Assembly (NCBI GenBank): GCA_965247035.1 | Contig: CBDFGJ010000002.1 | Span: 186,001 to 250,000, forward strand | Direction of reading: 5' to 3' | DNA from: Azophilus sp965247035 | GTDB taxonomy: Bacteria > Pseudomonadota > Gammaproteobacteria > Pseudomonadales > Azotimanducaceae | Length of the DNA: 64,000 nt | In this document: piece after piece, positions 17,572-26,021 of the stretch | How the letters are laid out: the number at the start of each line of letters is the position of its first letter | How positions within the stretch are numbered: the stretch's first letter is position 1 | Notes under the pieces: model-generated | Told to the model about the DNA's origin: nothing | Seen by the model: only the letters and a program-made list of their open reading frames with translations | Database searches by the model: none | Program-made: the position numbers and the translations under genes

Positions 17572-19143
17572 TTGAGAGATGGAATTCACGATCAGCGGTT
17601 GCTGATTATCGACTTCGGCTCTCAATACACGCAATTGATTGCCCGCCGGGTGCGGGAGGCCGGGGTCTATTCGGAAATCATTTCCTGCGACGTCGATGCC
17701 CAAGCGTTGGCGGAGCGGGGTGCCAAGGGCCTCATTCTGTCTGGCGGCCCGGAATCCGTAGGGGCTGCGGCAGCGCCGCACATCGCCGAGGGGCTGTTTG
17801 ATTTGGGCGTCCCTGTATTGGGCATCTGTTACGGAATGCAGGCCATGGCGACCCATTTCGGCGGCAAAGTGGCCGCTTCGTCCAAGCGCGAGTTTGGTTC
17901 GGCGGAAGTTCGCGTTGACGGACCGTCCCGGTTGCTGTCCGCCCTCAAGCTCAACGCCAAAGGCTGCTTAGGGGTGTGGATGAGCCATGGAGACATGGTT
18001 GCGGCCAAGCCCCCCGGCTTTCGGGTCACCGCATCCACGGACAGCACGCCCATTGCCGCCATGGAGCACGAAAGCCGCGACTGGTACGGGCTGCAATTTC
18101 ATCCCGAAGTCACCCACACGGACCAAGGGGCCGACATCTACCGTTGCTTCGCGTTCGACATTTGCGGTTGCGATGGATTGTGGACGCCGGACAACATCAT
18201 TGAGGACACCGTGCAACGGGTCCGCCGCCAAGTCGGCGCCGACAAAGTGGTGCTGGGGCTGTCCGGCGGCGTTGATTCCAGCGTGACCGCGGCGCTGCTC
18301 ACCCGCGCCATTGGCGACCAACTCACCTGCGTATTTGTGGACACCGGACTACTCAGGCGCGATGAACGAGCCGAAGTGGAGGGGCTCTTGGCGTCGTCCA
18401 ATGCGTTGAACCTGAATTTGGTGACCGTGGACGCCAAGGATGAGTTCTACGCCAGCTTGGCCGGGGAGCAAGAGCCGGAGGCCAAACGCCGCATCGTCGG
18501 CAAGACGTTCATCCGCGTGTTTGAGCGGGCGGCGAAGGATTTAACTGAGGTCTCCTGGCTGGCCCAAGGCACTATTTATCCAGATGTCATAGAGTCCGCC
18601 GCCACTGGCCACGGCAAGGCCGAAGTCATCAAGTCCCATCACAACGTCGGCGGTCTGCCGGAGCGAATGAGTTTCAAGCTCGTGGAGCCGTTGCGCGAAC
18701 TGTTCAAGGACGAAGTGCGCACCATCGGCCTGCGCTTGGGCTTGCCGGACTCCCTCATCAAACGCCATCCTTTCCCCGGCCCCGGCCTTGCCGTGCGCAT
18801 CTTAGGTGAGGTGAAGCCCGCCTATGCCGATGTTCTGCGGCAAGCGGACGCGATCTTTTTGGACGAGCTACACGCCGCCGACCTCTACCATCAAGTCAGC
18901 CAGGCTTTCGCCGTGTTTCTGCCGGTCAAGTCGGTGGGAGTGGTTGGCGACGCCCGGCGCTATGAGCATGTCATCGCCCTGCGCGCGGTCGAGACTGTGG
19001 ATTTCATGACCGCCCGCCCAGCGCGCCTGCCCTATGATCTGGTGGAGCGGGTTTCCAACCGCATCATCAATGAGATCGCTCTGGTTTCCCGGGTGGTGTA
19101 TGACGTTTCCAGTAAACCGCCGGCGACCATTGAGTGGGAGTAG
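17572..19143 (+). CDS. guaA: GMP synthase (glutamine-hydrolysing)
   Basis: Converts XMP to GMP using glutamine and ATP. The 523-aa product has a class-I glutamine amidotransferase domain (LIIDFGSQYTQLIARRVRE; nucleophile Cys in GVPVLGICYGMQAM; LQFHPEVTHT) and an ATP-pyrophosphatase domain with PP-loop LGLSGGVDSSVTAALL. The C-terminal dimerisation domain ends PATIEWE. The start is TTG, three codons before the conserved IHDQRLLIIDFGSQY; no better ATG exists. The last codons serve as the attachment site of a 26.7-kb genomic island. Its native downstream partner tadA now lies at 45801. No guaB is adjacent upstream. Confidence 0.96.
   Translation: MRDGIHDQRLLIIDFGSQYTQLIARRVREAGVYSEIISCDVDAQALAERGAKGLILSGGPESVGAAAAPHIAEGLFDLGVPVLGICYGMQAMATHFGGKVAASSKREFGSAEVRVDGPSRLLSALKLNAKGCLGVWMSHGDMVAAKPPGFRVTASTDSTPIAAMEHESRDWYGLQFHPEVTHTDQGADIYRCFAFDICGCDGLWTPDNIIEDTVQRVRRQVGADKVVLGLSGGVDSSVTAALLTRAIGDQLTCVFVDTGLLRRDERAEVEGLLASSNALNLNLVTVDAKDEFYASLAGEQEPEAKRRIVGKTFIRVFERAAKDLTEVSWLAQGTIYPDVIESAATGHGKAEVIKSHHNVGGLPERMSFKLVEPLRELFKDEVRTIGLRLGLPDSLIKRHPFPGPGLAVRILGEVKPAYADVLRQADAIFLDELHAADLYHQVSQAFAVFLPVKSVGVVGDARRYEHVIALRAVETVDFMTARPARLPYDLVERVSNRIINEIALVSRVVYDVSSKPPATIEWE
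19121..19143 (+). other. attL-like site at the 3' end of guaA
   Basis: The terminal guaA codons GACCATTGAGTGGGAGTAG form the left end of a direct repeat whose variants recur at 36368, 37353, 38885, 43569 and 45793. The change from GC-rich core to AT-rich DNA is immediate after the stop codon. Confidence 0.85.
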
Positions 19144-19200
19144 TCACCTAGCCTGAAAGCCTTGATATATAAGCATTCTTCAGTTACACAGTGTGCTACA

Positions 19201-19244
19201 CAGTAAATTAAAAATGTTGATATAACAACATTTTTAATTTACTG
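19201..19244. repeat. Perfect 19-bp inverted repeat near the island's left end
   Basis: CAGTAAATTAAAAATGTTG, a 6-base loop, then its exact reverse complement. It has no T-tract, so it is not a standard terminator. Several TTACACA-type repeats flank it (19175-19265, and again near 19650). This layout could be arm-type recombinase binding sites or an integrase operator. Confidence 0.75.
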
Positions 19245-19437
19245 TTACACAAGCACTTACACAACTGTCACTACTGAAAACAATAGCATACGTTATGCAA
19301 AAACAAGCAAAAGAAATAGAGAGCTATGGAGGAGAAGCTATTGTTTATGTACGAGAAGGAGTCACGTTATTAATATTTACTAAGACAGCACGAAAAGCGG
19401 GTACTAGATTAGTAGTTGTTTATTTAAAACACAAAGT

Positions 19438-19647
19438 ATGCAACTTTTAATTAAAACAGTATGTGAAAATGCTAACGTGTTTGGTGTAACTTCGCATAGT
19501 TTAAGACGTAGTTTCGTAACAGAGTTGAGTAATAAGATGATAAATGCCAGAGTTATACAAAAGTTAGCAAGGCATAGCAGTTTAGCTGTAACTCAAATTT
19601 ACATTGAGACAAATGATGAACAGTTGTTAAAGGCAGTTAATTTGTAG
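19438..19647 (+). pseudogene. C-terminal remnant of a tyrosine recombinase (integrase)
   Basis: The 69-codon ORF encodes the end of a tyrosine recombinase catalytic domain: TSHSLRRSFVTELSNKM (second catalytic Arg), VIQKLARHSSLAVTQIYIET (His and nucleophile Tyr), then LLKAVNL. The first catalytic Arg and the whole arm/core-binding N-terminus are absent. The preceding 51-codon ORF (19294-19449) does not resemble an integrase. It lies 300 bp from the guaA att site, where island integrases usually sit, so it is probably what is left of the enzyme that targeted guaA. Confidence 0.78.
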
Positions 19648-19740
19648 AAGTTACACGATGTGCATGTTAAAAAGTTTAAATATTTGAATTGAAAGGCAAT
19701 TTGAAAGAGAAGAAGATTAAAAAAGGAGTAAAGTTAAGAT

Positions 19741-20154
19741 ATGAGAGAAAAGATAATTCCAACAATGATGTTTCGAGATGCTGAGAAAGCTATTGAATGG
19801 TTATGTTCAGTTTTTGGATTTGAACGCAATCTAGTTGTCCCAGGAGAAGATGGAAAAATAGTACATGCGCAACTAGTTTGTGGAGACGCAATGATTATGT
19901 TGAGTGATGGAAGTGGACATAATGAAGATAATTATGGACATCTCAATAGAACGCCAAATGAAATAGAGGGTTTAAACACTGCCGGCTTCTATATGTATAT
20001 AGAAAAAATAGATGCACACTATGAAAAGGTTAAGTCTGCTGGAGCGGAAATAGTTTTAGACAATGTTGATCAGGACTATGGAGGTAGGGGATATACCTGT
20101 AAGGATTTAGAAGGACACCTCTGGAGCTTTGGTTCTTACAATCCCTGGGAATAG
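19741..20154 (+). CDS. VOC-family protein (PhnB/glyoxalase-like)
   Basis: A 137-aa single-module VOC protein. It begins KIIPTMMFRDAEKAIEWLCSVFGFE, typical of PhnB/bleomycin-resistance-like proteins, has FYMYIEKIDAHYEKVKSAGAEI in the middle, and ends DLEGHLWSFGSYNP with the usual metal-ligand region. AAAAAGGAG lies just upstream of ATG 19741. It is cytosolic; the substrate is unknown. Codon use is AT-rich, unlike core genes, consistent with island cargo. Confidence 0.85.
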   Translation: MREKIIPTMMFRDAEKAIEWLCSVFGFERNLVVPGEDGKIVHAQLVCGDAMIMLSDGSGHNEDNYGHLNRTPNEIEGLNTAGFYMYIEKIDAHYEKVKSAGAEIVLDNVDQDYGGRGYTCKDLEGHLWSFGSYNPWE

Positions 20155-20445
20155 TTTTTATTTTTTCGTTCTGGATCTTAGTTCTCTAGCTTTTTGACGA
20201 TCCCAATCTCTTGCCTTAATGGAAAAGAACAAAGAAGTTAACGAATTTAGAATGACTTTGGGTTGAGATAAGTTGAGATTATGGTGTTGGAACCTATCAA
20301 CAAGAAAAATGTGGGGGTAGTTAAGTCTTAACTTGACAGGATTTTGGGAAATGGAAAAAAAAATTTCCATCACGTACATAAGATCACAATAGTATACTAT
20401 TTTATTTTACAAAAATTCTTGCCTAATACGAAAAAAGGAAACCCC

Positions 20446-21303
20446 ATGAAGAATTGGATCACTATTTTTGTCCTATCGTTGGTGCTGGTTGGATGCGGTA
20501 TGTCTGAGACCGAAAAGCAGCAAGTTGCTGCAGTAACCTGCTCAGTAATGGGGGAGTCAAGAAACATAGATTCCTACCTAAGAATCAAAGAGATCAATGC
20601 TGCGCGTGTAGAGCTTGGTGAAGAACCATTTCTGGGTGGTGATGAAATGATAAAGGAGTCCTTTCAATACGGGTTGTGTGAAGAGTTGGTTAAAAATGAC
20701 CCTGACTATGGAGAGAAACTTGCTGCAACAAAACAACTTGAGCGAGAATTTATTGCTGAACAGAAAGGACTTGTTGCTGAAATGAAAAGACTTCAGAAAA
20801 GACAAGAAAAGGAAAGATACGAGGCAGAACGAAAAGCGAAAGAGAGGGAGAGAATTCCTCAACAGAATTGGCGCAAGGCAATCGTCAAGGACATTGGCAA
20901 TTATTCTTCTAGGATTACAGAGGTTGAGTTTATCTCTGAGAATGAGCGCTTAGAAATAAATTTTGAGTGTAAAAAGATAAAGGGTTATCAGAGTCAACTA
21001 TTTTACGTATTGAAAAATGGATTGGGAACGTTAAAGGACTGGAGCAGCGTTTTCCGTGAATATAGAGGCACTTGCAAATCAACTTTCTATCCCTCTACAG
21101 GACTTATCGATGACGTGTTGGATGCCTTTTCTGCTACTCAAGATCCCAAGTCACTAATTGAGAGTGCATATTTCGAGATTACGGGTGTGTCCAGTCTGTC
21201 TCCGAGCAATCGAAATCGAGAGTTGAGTAGTACTAACTTTAGACCATTGGGTTCTCGTGCGACGTTAACAAAACCAATAAGAATCGAAGTAGACTTGAAC
21301 TAA
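20446..21303 (+). CDS. Putative lipoprotein of unknown function
   Basis: A 285-aa product. MKNWITIFVLSLVLVGCGMSE has a clear lipobox (LVGC), predicting a lipid-anchored envelope protein. AAAAAAGGAA precedes the ATG. Residues ~95-145 are a highly charged Lys/Glu/Arg helical segment, likely a coiled coil. After that come globular residues with INFECKKIKGYQSQLFYVL and a Ser-rich end. The frame is open back to 20344, but that part lacks a signal. I recognise no family. No partner gene is adjacent. Confidence 0.65.
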   Translation: MKNWITIFVLSLVLVGCGMSETEKQQVAAVTCSVMGESRNIDSYLRIKEINAARVELGEEPFLGGDEMIKESFQYGLCEELVKNDPDYGEKLAATKQLEREFIAEQKGLVAEMKRLQKRQEKERYEAERKAKERERIPQQNWRKAIVKDIGNYSSRITEVEFISENERLEINFECKKIKGYQSQLFYVLKNGLGTLKDWSSVFREYRGTCKSTFYPSTGLIDDVLDAFSATQDPKSLIESAYFEITGVSSLSPSNRNRELSSTNFRPLGSRATLTKPIRIEVDLN

Positions 21304-21596
21304 ACAATGCTGTCCTATAACTTTGTAAATAGTGCCTACACCCACAGATACGAATCGCCGGACACACGAGATCTTCTTCGGATCAGGGAATTGGTTTGGA
21401 GTCCGATCCCACCACACTGAAAAACGCGCACGGCATTGCGACGGGTTGAATATTCGTAGGTGCGGCTCCCCCCTCAGGGTGTGCCAAGTTGACACTAATT
21501 GTTAACTGATTGTCACTCAGTGTTGAGAGCGTCGAAGATTCTTGTACATAATAGTACACGGTACTAATACCAAAAAAGGAAGCACGGGGAGTGGAA
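21304..21596. other. Gap before TonB-receptor fragment
   Basis: About 290 bp with no supported gene. It ends with a plausible promoter and ribosome binding region (AAGGAAGCACGGGGAG) in front of the truncated TonB receptor. Confidence 0.4.
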
Positions 21597-21862
21597 ATGC
21601 TGAGCTTAAAAAGTAAACGTGTTGGTGTATTGACAGTTGTGCTTAGCTGCGCAGGGTTCACGATGCCTATTAGCGCCGCAGATTCAGTTCTGCTGGAAGA
21701 GATAGTAGTTGTGGCCCAAAAACGAGAGCAGAACCTTCAGGATGTAGGCGTCTCTGTGACGGCATATTCAGGAAATCAGATCCGGCAACTGGGCTTTAAT
21801 CAGGCGATCGACCTGGTCGCTCACACACCAGGGCTCGAGGTATCTGGAGCTGGCGGTGGTGC
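21597..21862 (+). pseudogene. TonB-dependent receptor, 5' fragment
   Basis: Encodes a signal peptide (LTVVLSCAGFTMPISA) and the start of a plug domain: LLEEIVVVAQKREQNLQDVG, SVTAYSGNQIRQLGF, LVAHTPGLEVSGAGGG. Homology stops at about 21862, where the frame runs into unrelated membrane-protein sequence. The sequence that would come next in such a receptor (LRGVGAND..) appears 8.5 kb away at 30338, suggesting the gene was split by inserted DNA. Confidence 0.75.
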
Positions 21863-22369
21863 TAGGGGATGTTTTTTGGTATCGCCTGGCGGATTAAAGA
21901 CAAAAATCCACTGCATGCGATACTTGCGGGCATGGCGATTTTGATGTCCGTTGTTGCCTTTATAGTTCCTAAGTTTATAGCGGTATGGACTATTCCCTTG
22001 CTGGCAGAAACCGCCGCCAGCGGTGCGGTGGGCTCACAGATGTCAGATTCCCTGCTCCTGCTGCTCAACGTCTCTATTCCATTTTCGCTCTATACCTCTT
22101 TCGATTACCTCGGCTTTTGGCTTTACGCGATATTTGCCCTGTTGGTGATGGTGCCTCTCTACGGCGATTCGAAAAGCTCAAAGGTCTCGGCGGTGATACT
22201 GGGTCTGTTCGGCATCATTTACCAGGGCATGTTTGTAATGCTGCTTGCCGGGGGTATCGAGGCTGCCGAAATCACTAACTACTTTACGGGCGTTTCCGTG
22301 CTTCTAGTGGTCGTGGTCATAGCCATGGCATTCAACTTCAAGGCTGCCATGACAAGCAGGGCGGGCTAA
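21863..22369 (+). pseudogene. Polytopic membrane protein, 5'-truncated
   Basis: The 166-codon ORF from 21869 encodes about five hydrophobic segments (AILMSVVAFIVPKFIAVW; LGFWLYAIFALLVMVPLYG; VSAVILGLFGIIYQGMFVML; VSVLLVVVVIAMAF). It begins exactly where the TonB-receptor homology ends. The ATG has no convincing ribosome binding site, so it is probably the 3' part of a longer membrane protein. Family unknown. Confidence 0.5.
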
Positions 22370-22455
22370 GGGGCAATCGGTAGCTCTCCCATGCAGTCGA
22401 GCCTGGAAACCCAGCGCAAGGCCTTCCTGAGCGATGGTTTCCCTCCGCTTTTGTA

Positions 22456-22814
22456 ATGGCCATTAATGGCGAGGCTGTTACCACCGAGCAGACTCTGCCC
22501 GTATATCCCTGCAACCCGTTCAGTAACGGCTCAGGTGCCGGACGCATCCAAAGCTCAGCTTGATGAGACCGTGGGCGCGGCGGGCCATGCAATTTGCTAG
22601 CTGGAGTAAAACGCCGGCGGATCAGCGTCAGGCAGCCCTGGAGCGTTTCGTCGATTTGCTGGAGGAAAACGCAGAAGACTTTATGGCCCTGCTGACGCGT
22701 GAACAAGGCAAACCTCGTGCGGGTAAAGATGTTGATGAGCGCTTTATGGCCGTGGAAGCAGAGTGGGTGCGAGGTGCTGTTACCGCTCAAGCAGCGTGCA
22801 CCTGGCGAAGGTGA
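22456..22814 (+). pseudogene. Aldehyde dehydrogenase N-terminal fragment, frameshifted
   Basis: Three reading frames together give the N-terminus of an aldehyde dehydrogenase. First AINGEAVTTEQTLPVY, then VPDASKAQLDETVGAAGHA (22533-22590, ending in a stop), then FASWSKTPADQRQAALERF, LLEENAEDFMALLTREQGKP (22608-22720). The catalytic Cys/Glu domain is absent. It is a decayed fragment, not an expressed enzyme. Confidence 0.75.
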
Positions 22815-22916
22815 TTGAAGGAGTGAAGTTTAAAGACGGGGTTGAGCGGACTGAGGTCAACAGGGACGCCGCATAGTCATGTCGTCAGACACCAGATTTG
22901 ACAATAGCTCAGCAGC

Positions 22917-25900
22917 CTACGCCTTACGTTTCCACAGATAAAAAACAGCAGGTAAAACAAGCAGGGTCAGGAAAAGTGCACTCACCATTCCGCCAACCAT
23001 GGGGGCAGCTAGACGTTGCATCACTTCCGAACCGGTGCCATCCCCGTACATAATGGGTAAAAGACCAATAATCGTAGCGCCCGTAGTCATTAGAACGGGC
23101 CTCATACGCAATGCGGCACCATTTATAACCGCTGTTTTTAGTTGTTTTTCTGTCAGCCTGCCAAATTCACTTATTGCTGTTGCGAGTGACTGATTTAAAT
23201 AGACTAACATGATTACGCCGATCTCCACGGCGACGCCACCAAGAGCAATAAAACCGACGCCTACGGCGATTGAAAAATTAAAATCTTGCCAATACATCAA
23301 CCAGACTGCACCTATTAGAGCCAAGGGCAATGTACCCATTAGGATCAGCACTTCTGTTATGTTTTGGAAATTCATAAAAAGTAAAAGTGCAATAATGGCC
23401 AAAGTCAAAGGGATCACGTACATGAGCTTGGCTTTGGCGCGCTCCATATATTCGTACTGCCCCGACCAAGCAATAGAATAACCGGCAGGTAAATCCAGTT
23501 TCTCCATAACGATTTTTTGTGCATTTTCAACGTATGTACCTACATCAATTCCATCAATATCCACAAACGTCCAACCGTTTATTCGAGCGTTTTCACTTTT
23601 AATTCCCGGTGGGCCATCGGCAATTTTCACATCGGCAACATCGCCTAACGCTATCCGCTGACCTTTGGCAGTCACTATCGGGAGAAGCGCCAGCTGCTCA
23701 GGGGAATCACGGTAAGATTGTGGGTAGCGAATATTGACTGGGTAACGCTCTAAGCCCTCAAGGGTTTGTGTGACATTCATACCACCAATAGCCGAGGCAA
23801 TCACTTGCTGTACATCGGCGATGTTTAAACCAAATCGTGCCGCTTTAGCGCGATCTATATCGATATTAAGATAACGCCCACCAGCAACCCGCTCTGCGTA
23901 AACCGAAGCGGTACCCTCTACATCTTTAAGTATGACTTCTAATTGCTTTCCAATATTTTGAATGACCTGTAAATCTGGCCCAGCGACTTTAATGCCTACT
24001 GGGGTTTTAATTCCGGTAGCCAGCATATCGATCCGCGTTTTAATGGGCATGACCCAAGCATTTGTTACGCCGGGAAGTTTTAACAAAGCATCGAGCTCTT
24101 TTTTAAGTGATTCTGTTGTGACGCCATCGCGCCATTCACTTCGGGGTTTTAACTGGATGACGGTTTCTATCATTGTTAATGGGGCAGGATCTGTGGCAGT
24201 TTCCGCCCGGCCAATTTTCCCAAATACTGTTAAAACCTCTGGCACACTTGCTATTAATTTGTCGGTTTGTTGCAGTAGCTCGCGAGCTTTGCCGATAGAA
24301 ATTCCTGGGTAGGTTGTCGGCATATACATTAAATCGCCTTCATCCAACGGGGGGATAAATTCACTTCCTATTTTTTCCAGTGGCCACATAACCGTCATTA
24401 AGAGAAGCGCGGCAATAGCTAAGGTTGTTTTAGGGTAACTGAGGGCTTTTTTTAGTACCGGCATATAAGCCGCAATTGAAAAGCGATTAATTGGATTTTT
24501 ATGCTCGGGTAAAACACGACCTCGGATAAAGTAACCCATCAATACTGGCACGAGCGTAATGGCCAATGCAGCGGACGCAGCCATTACATACGTTTTAGTA
24601 AACGCAAGTGGCGCAAACATTCTTCCTTCTTGAGCCTCCAGTGTAAAAACGGGCACAAAACTCACTGTAATAATCAATAAACTAAAAAATAGCGCTGGCC
24701 CAACTTCGGAAGCCGATTCCGCAACAATTTTCCAACGGTTTTCGCTAGTAAGCGGCGTTTTTTCCATATGCTTATGCATGTTTTCAATCATCACGATGGC
24801 GCCATCAATCATTGCACCCACTGCAATCGCAATACCCCCGAGAGACATAATGTTGGCATTGATGCCCTGTGCATGCATCACGATAAAAGCGGTGAGTATT
24901 CCTACGGGTAAGCTAATAACCGCTACTAGAGAAGAACGAATGTGAAATAAAAACGCCATGCATACCAAGGCGACAACAACAAACTCTTCCAACAATTTCT
25001 GCCATAGGTTTTTCACCGCACGCTCAATTAATCCTGAACGATCATACACAGTAACAATTTCCACCCCTTCCGGGAGACCTTGTTTTAATTGTTCCAATTT
25101 GGCTTTTACGCCATCAATCGTTGTTTGGGCATTCTCGCCAAAGCGCATCACCACAACACCGCCAACGGTTTCACCTTCACCGTTAAGCTCGGCTATCCCG
25201 CGCCGCATTTGTGGCCCGATGCCGATATCCGAAACATCTTTTAATAAAAGGGGTGTGCCGTTTTCATTGACACCCAGTGGGATATTCATAAGATCCTGTT
25301 CGCTTTGAATATAGCCTGTAGATCGAACCATATATTCGGCTTCGGCCATTTCTACCACTGAAGCCCCAACCTCCTGATTAGCACGCTTAATGGCTATTTG
25401 AATGTGCGATAGCGGTATACCAAACGCACGGAGCTTTTCCGGGTTAACCGTCACTTGATATTGCTTAACCATGCCCCCGATAGCAGCGACTTCTGAAACG
25501 CCTGGCACGGTTTGCAATTCATATTTCAAAAACCAATCTTGCAAACTACGTAACTGGCTGAGGTCGTTTTTCCCGGTTTTATCAATAAGGGAATACATAT
25601 ACACCCATCCCACGCCGGTAGCATCCGGGCCTAACTGTGGCTTAGCTGCGGGAGGTAACGAAGGCGCGACCTGACTTAAATACTCCAACACACGACTTCG
25701 CGCCCAATAAAGATCGGTTTTTTCATCAAAAATGATGTAGACGAACGAGTCTCCGAAAAAGGAATAGCCGCGCACGGTAACGGCACCAGGCACAGACAGC
25801 ATGGCGGTAGTCAGTGGGTAGGTCACCTGATCTTCGACCACTTGAGGTGCCTGTCCAGGATAGGAGGTTTTAATAATAACCTGGACGTCGCTCAAATCCG

Positions 25901-26018
25901 GAATGGCATCCACAGGTGTTTGCTTAAGTGAAAACAGCCCAACACCGACAAGAATAAAAGTAGCAAGCAACACAAAAAAACGATTGCCGACCGACCAACG
26001 AATAATAGATTCAACCAT
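22917..26018 (-). CDS. cusA: CusA-type heavy-metal RND efflux permease
   Basis: Inner-membrane proton-driven pump of the CusCBA copper/silver efflux system. The 1033-aa length fits CusA (1047 in E. coli). The N-terminal VESIIRWSVGNRFFVLLATF and PVDAIPDLSDVQVIIKT blocks, the DATGVGWVYMYSLID loop, and the TM4 segment with GAMIDGAIVMIENMHKHME are typical of the monovalent-metal HME-RND group. The gene starts 3 bp after the cusB stop, with GAGAGGAAT as ribosome binding site inside the cusB end. Order of transcription is DUF411 fragment, cusC, cusB, cusA. Confidence 0.94.
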   Translation of the reverse strand: MVESIIRWSVGNRFFVLLATFILVGVGLFSLKQTPVDAIPDLSDVQVIIKTSYPGQAPQVVEDQVTYPLTTAMLSVPGAVTVRGYSFFGDSFVYIIFDEKTDLYWARSRVLEYLSQVAPSLPPAAKPQLGPDATGVGWVYMYSLIDKTGKNDLSQLRSLQDWFLKYELQTVPGVSEVAAIGGMVKQYQVTVNPEKLRAFGIPLSHIQIAIKRANQEVGASVVEMAEAEYMVRSTGYIQSEQDLMNIPLGVNENGTPLLLKDVSDIGIGPQMRRGIAELNGEGETVGGVVVMRFGENAQTTIDGVKAKLEQLKQGLPEGVEIVTVYDRSGLIERAVKNLWQKLLEEFVVVALVCMAFLFHIRSSLVAVISLPVGILTAFIVMHAQGINANIMSLGGIAIAVGAMIDGAIVMIENMHKHMEKTPLTSENRWKIVAESASEVGPALFFSLLIITVSFVPVFTLEAQEGRMFAPLAFTKTYVMAASAALAITLVPVLMGYFIRGRVLPEHKNPINRFSIAAYMPVLKKALSYPKTTLAIAALLLMTVMWPLEKIGSEFIPPLDEGDLMYMPTTYPGISIGKARELLQQTDKLIASVPEVLTVFGKIGRAETATDPAPLTMIETVIQLKPRSEWRDGVTTESLKKELDALLKLPGVTNAWVMPIKTRIDMLATGIKTPVGIKVAGPDLQVIQNIGKQLEVILKDVEGTASVYAERVAGGRYLNIDIDRAKAARFGLNIADVQQVIASAIGGMNVTQTLEGLERYPVNIRYPQSYRDSPEQLALLPIVTAKGQRIALGDVADVKIADGPPGIKSENARINGWTFVDIDGIDVGTYVENAQKIVMEKLDLPAGYSIAWSGQYEYMERAKAKLMYVIPLTLAIIALLLFMNFQNITEVLILMGTLPLALIGAVWLMYWQDFNFSIAVGVGFIALGGVAVEIGVIMLVYLNQSLATAISEFGRLTEKQLKTAVINGAALRMRPVLMTTGATIIGLLPIMYGDGTGSEVMQRLAAPMVGGMVSALFLTLLVLPAVFYLWKRKA

Positions 26019-26021
26019 GGT

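Noticed and set aside
19201..19244. Inverted repeat after guaA as a rho-independent terminator
   Set aside because: The stem is AT-rich and symmetrical with no trailing T run; better explained as recombination or regulatory DNA.
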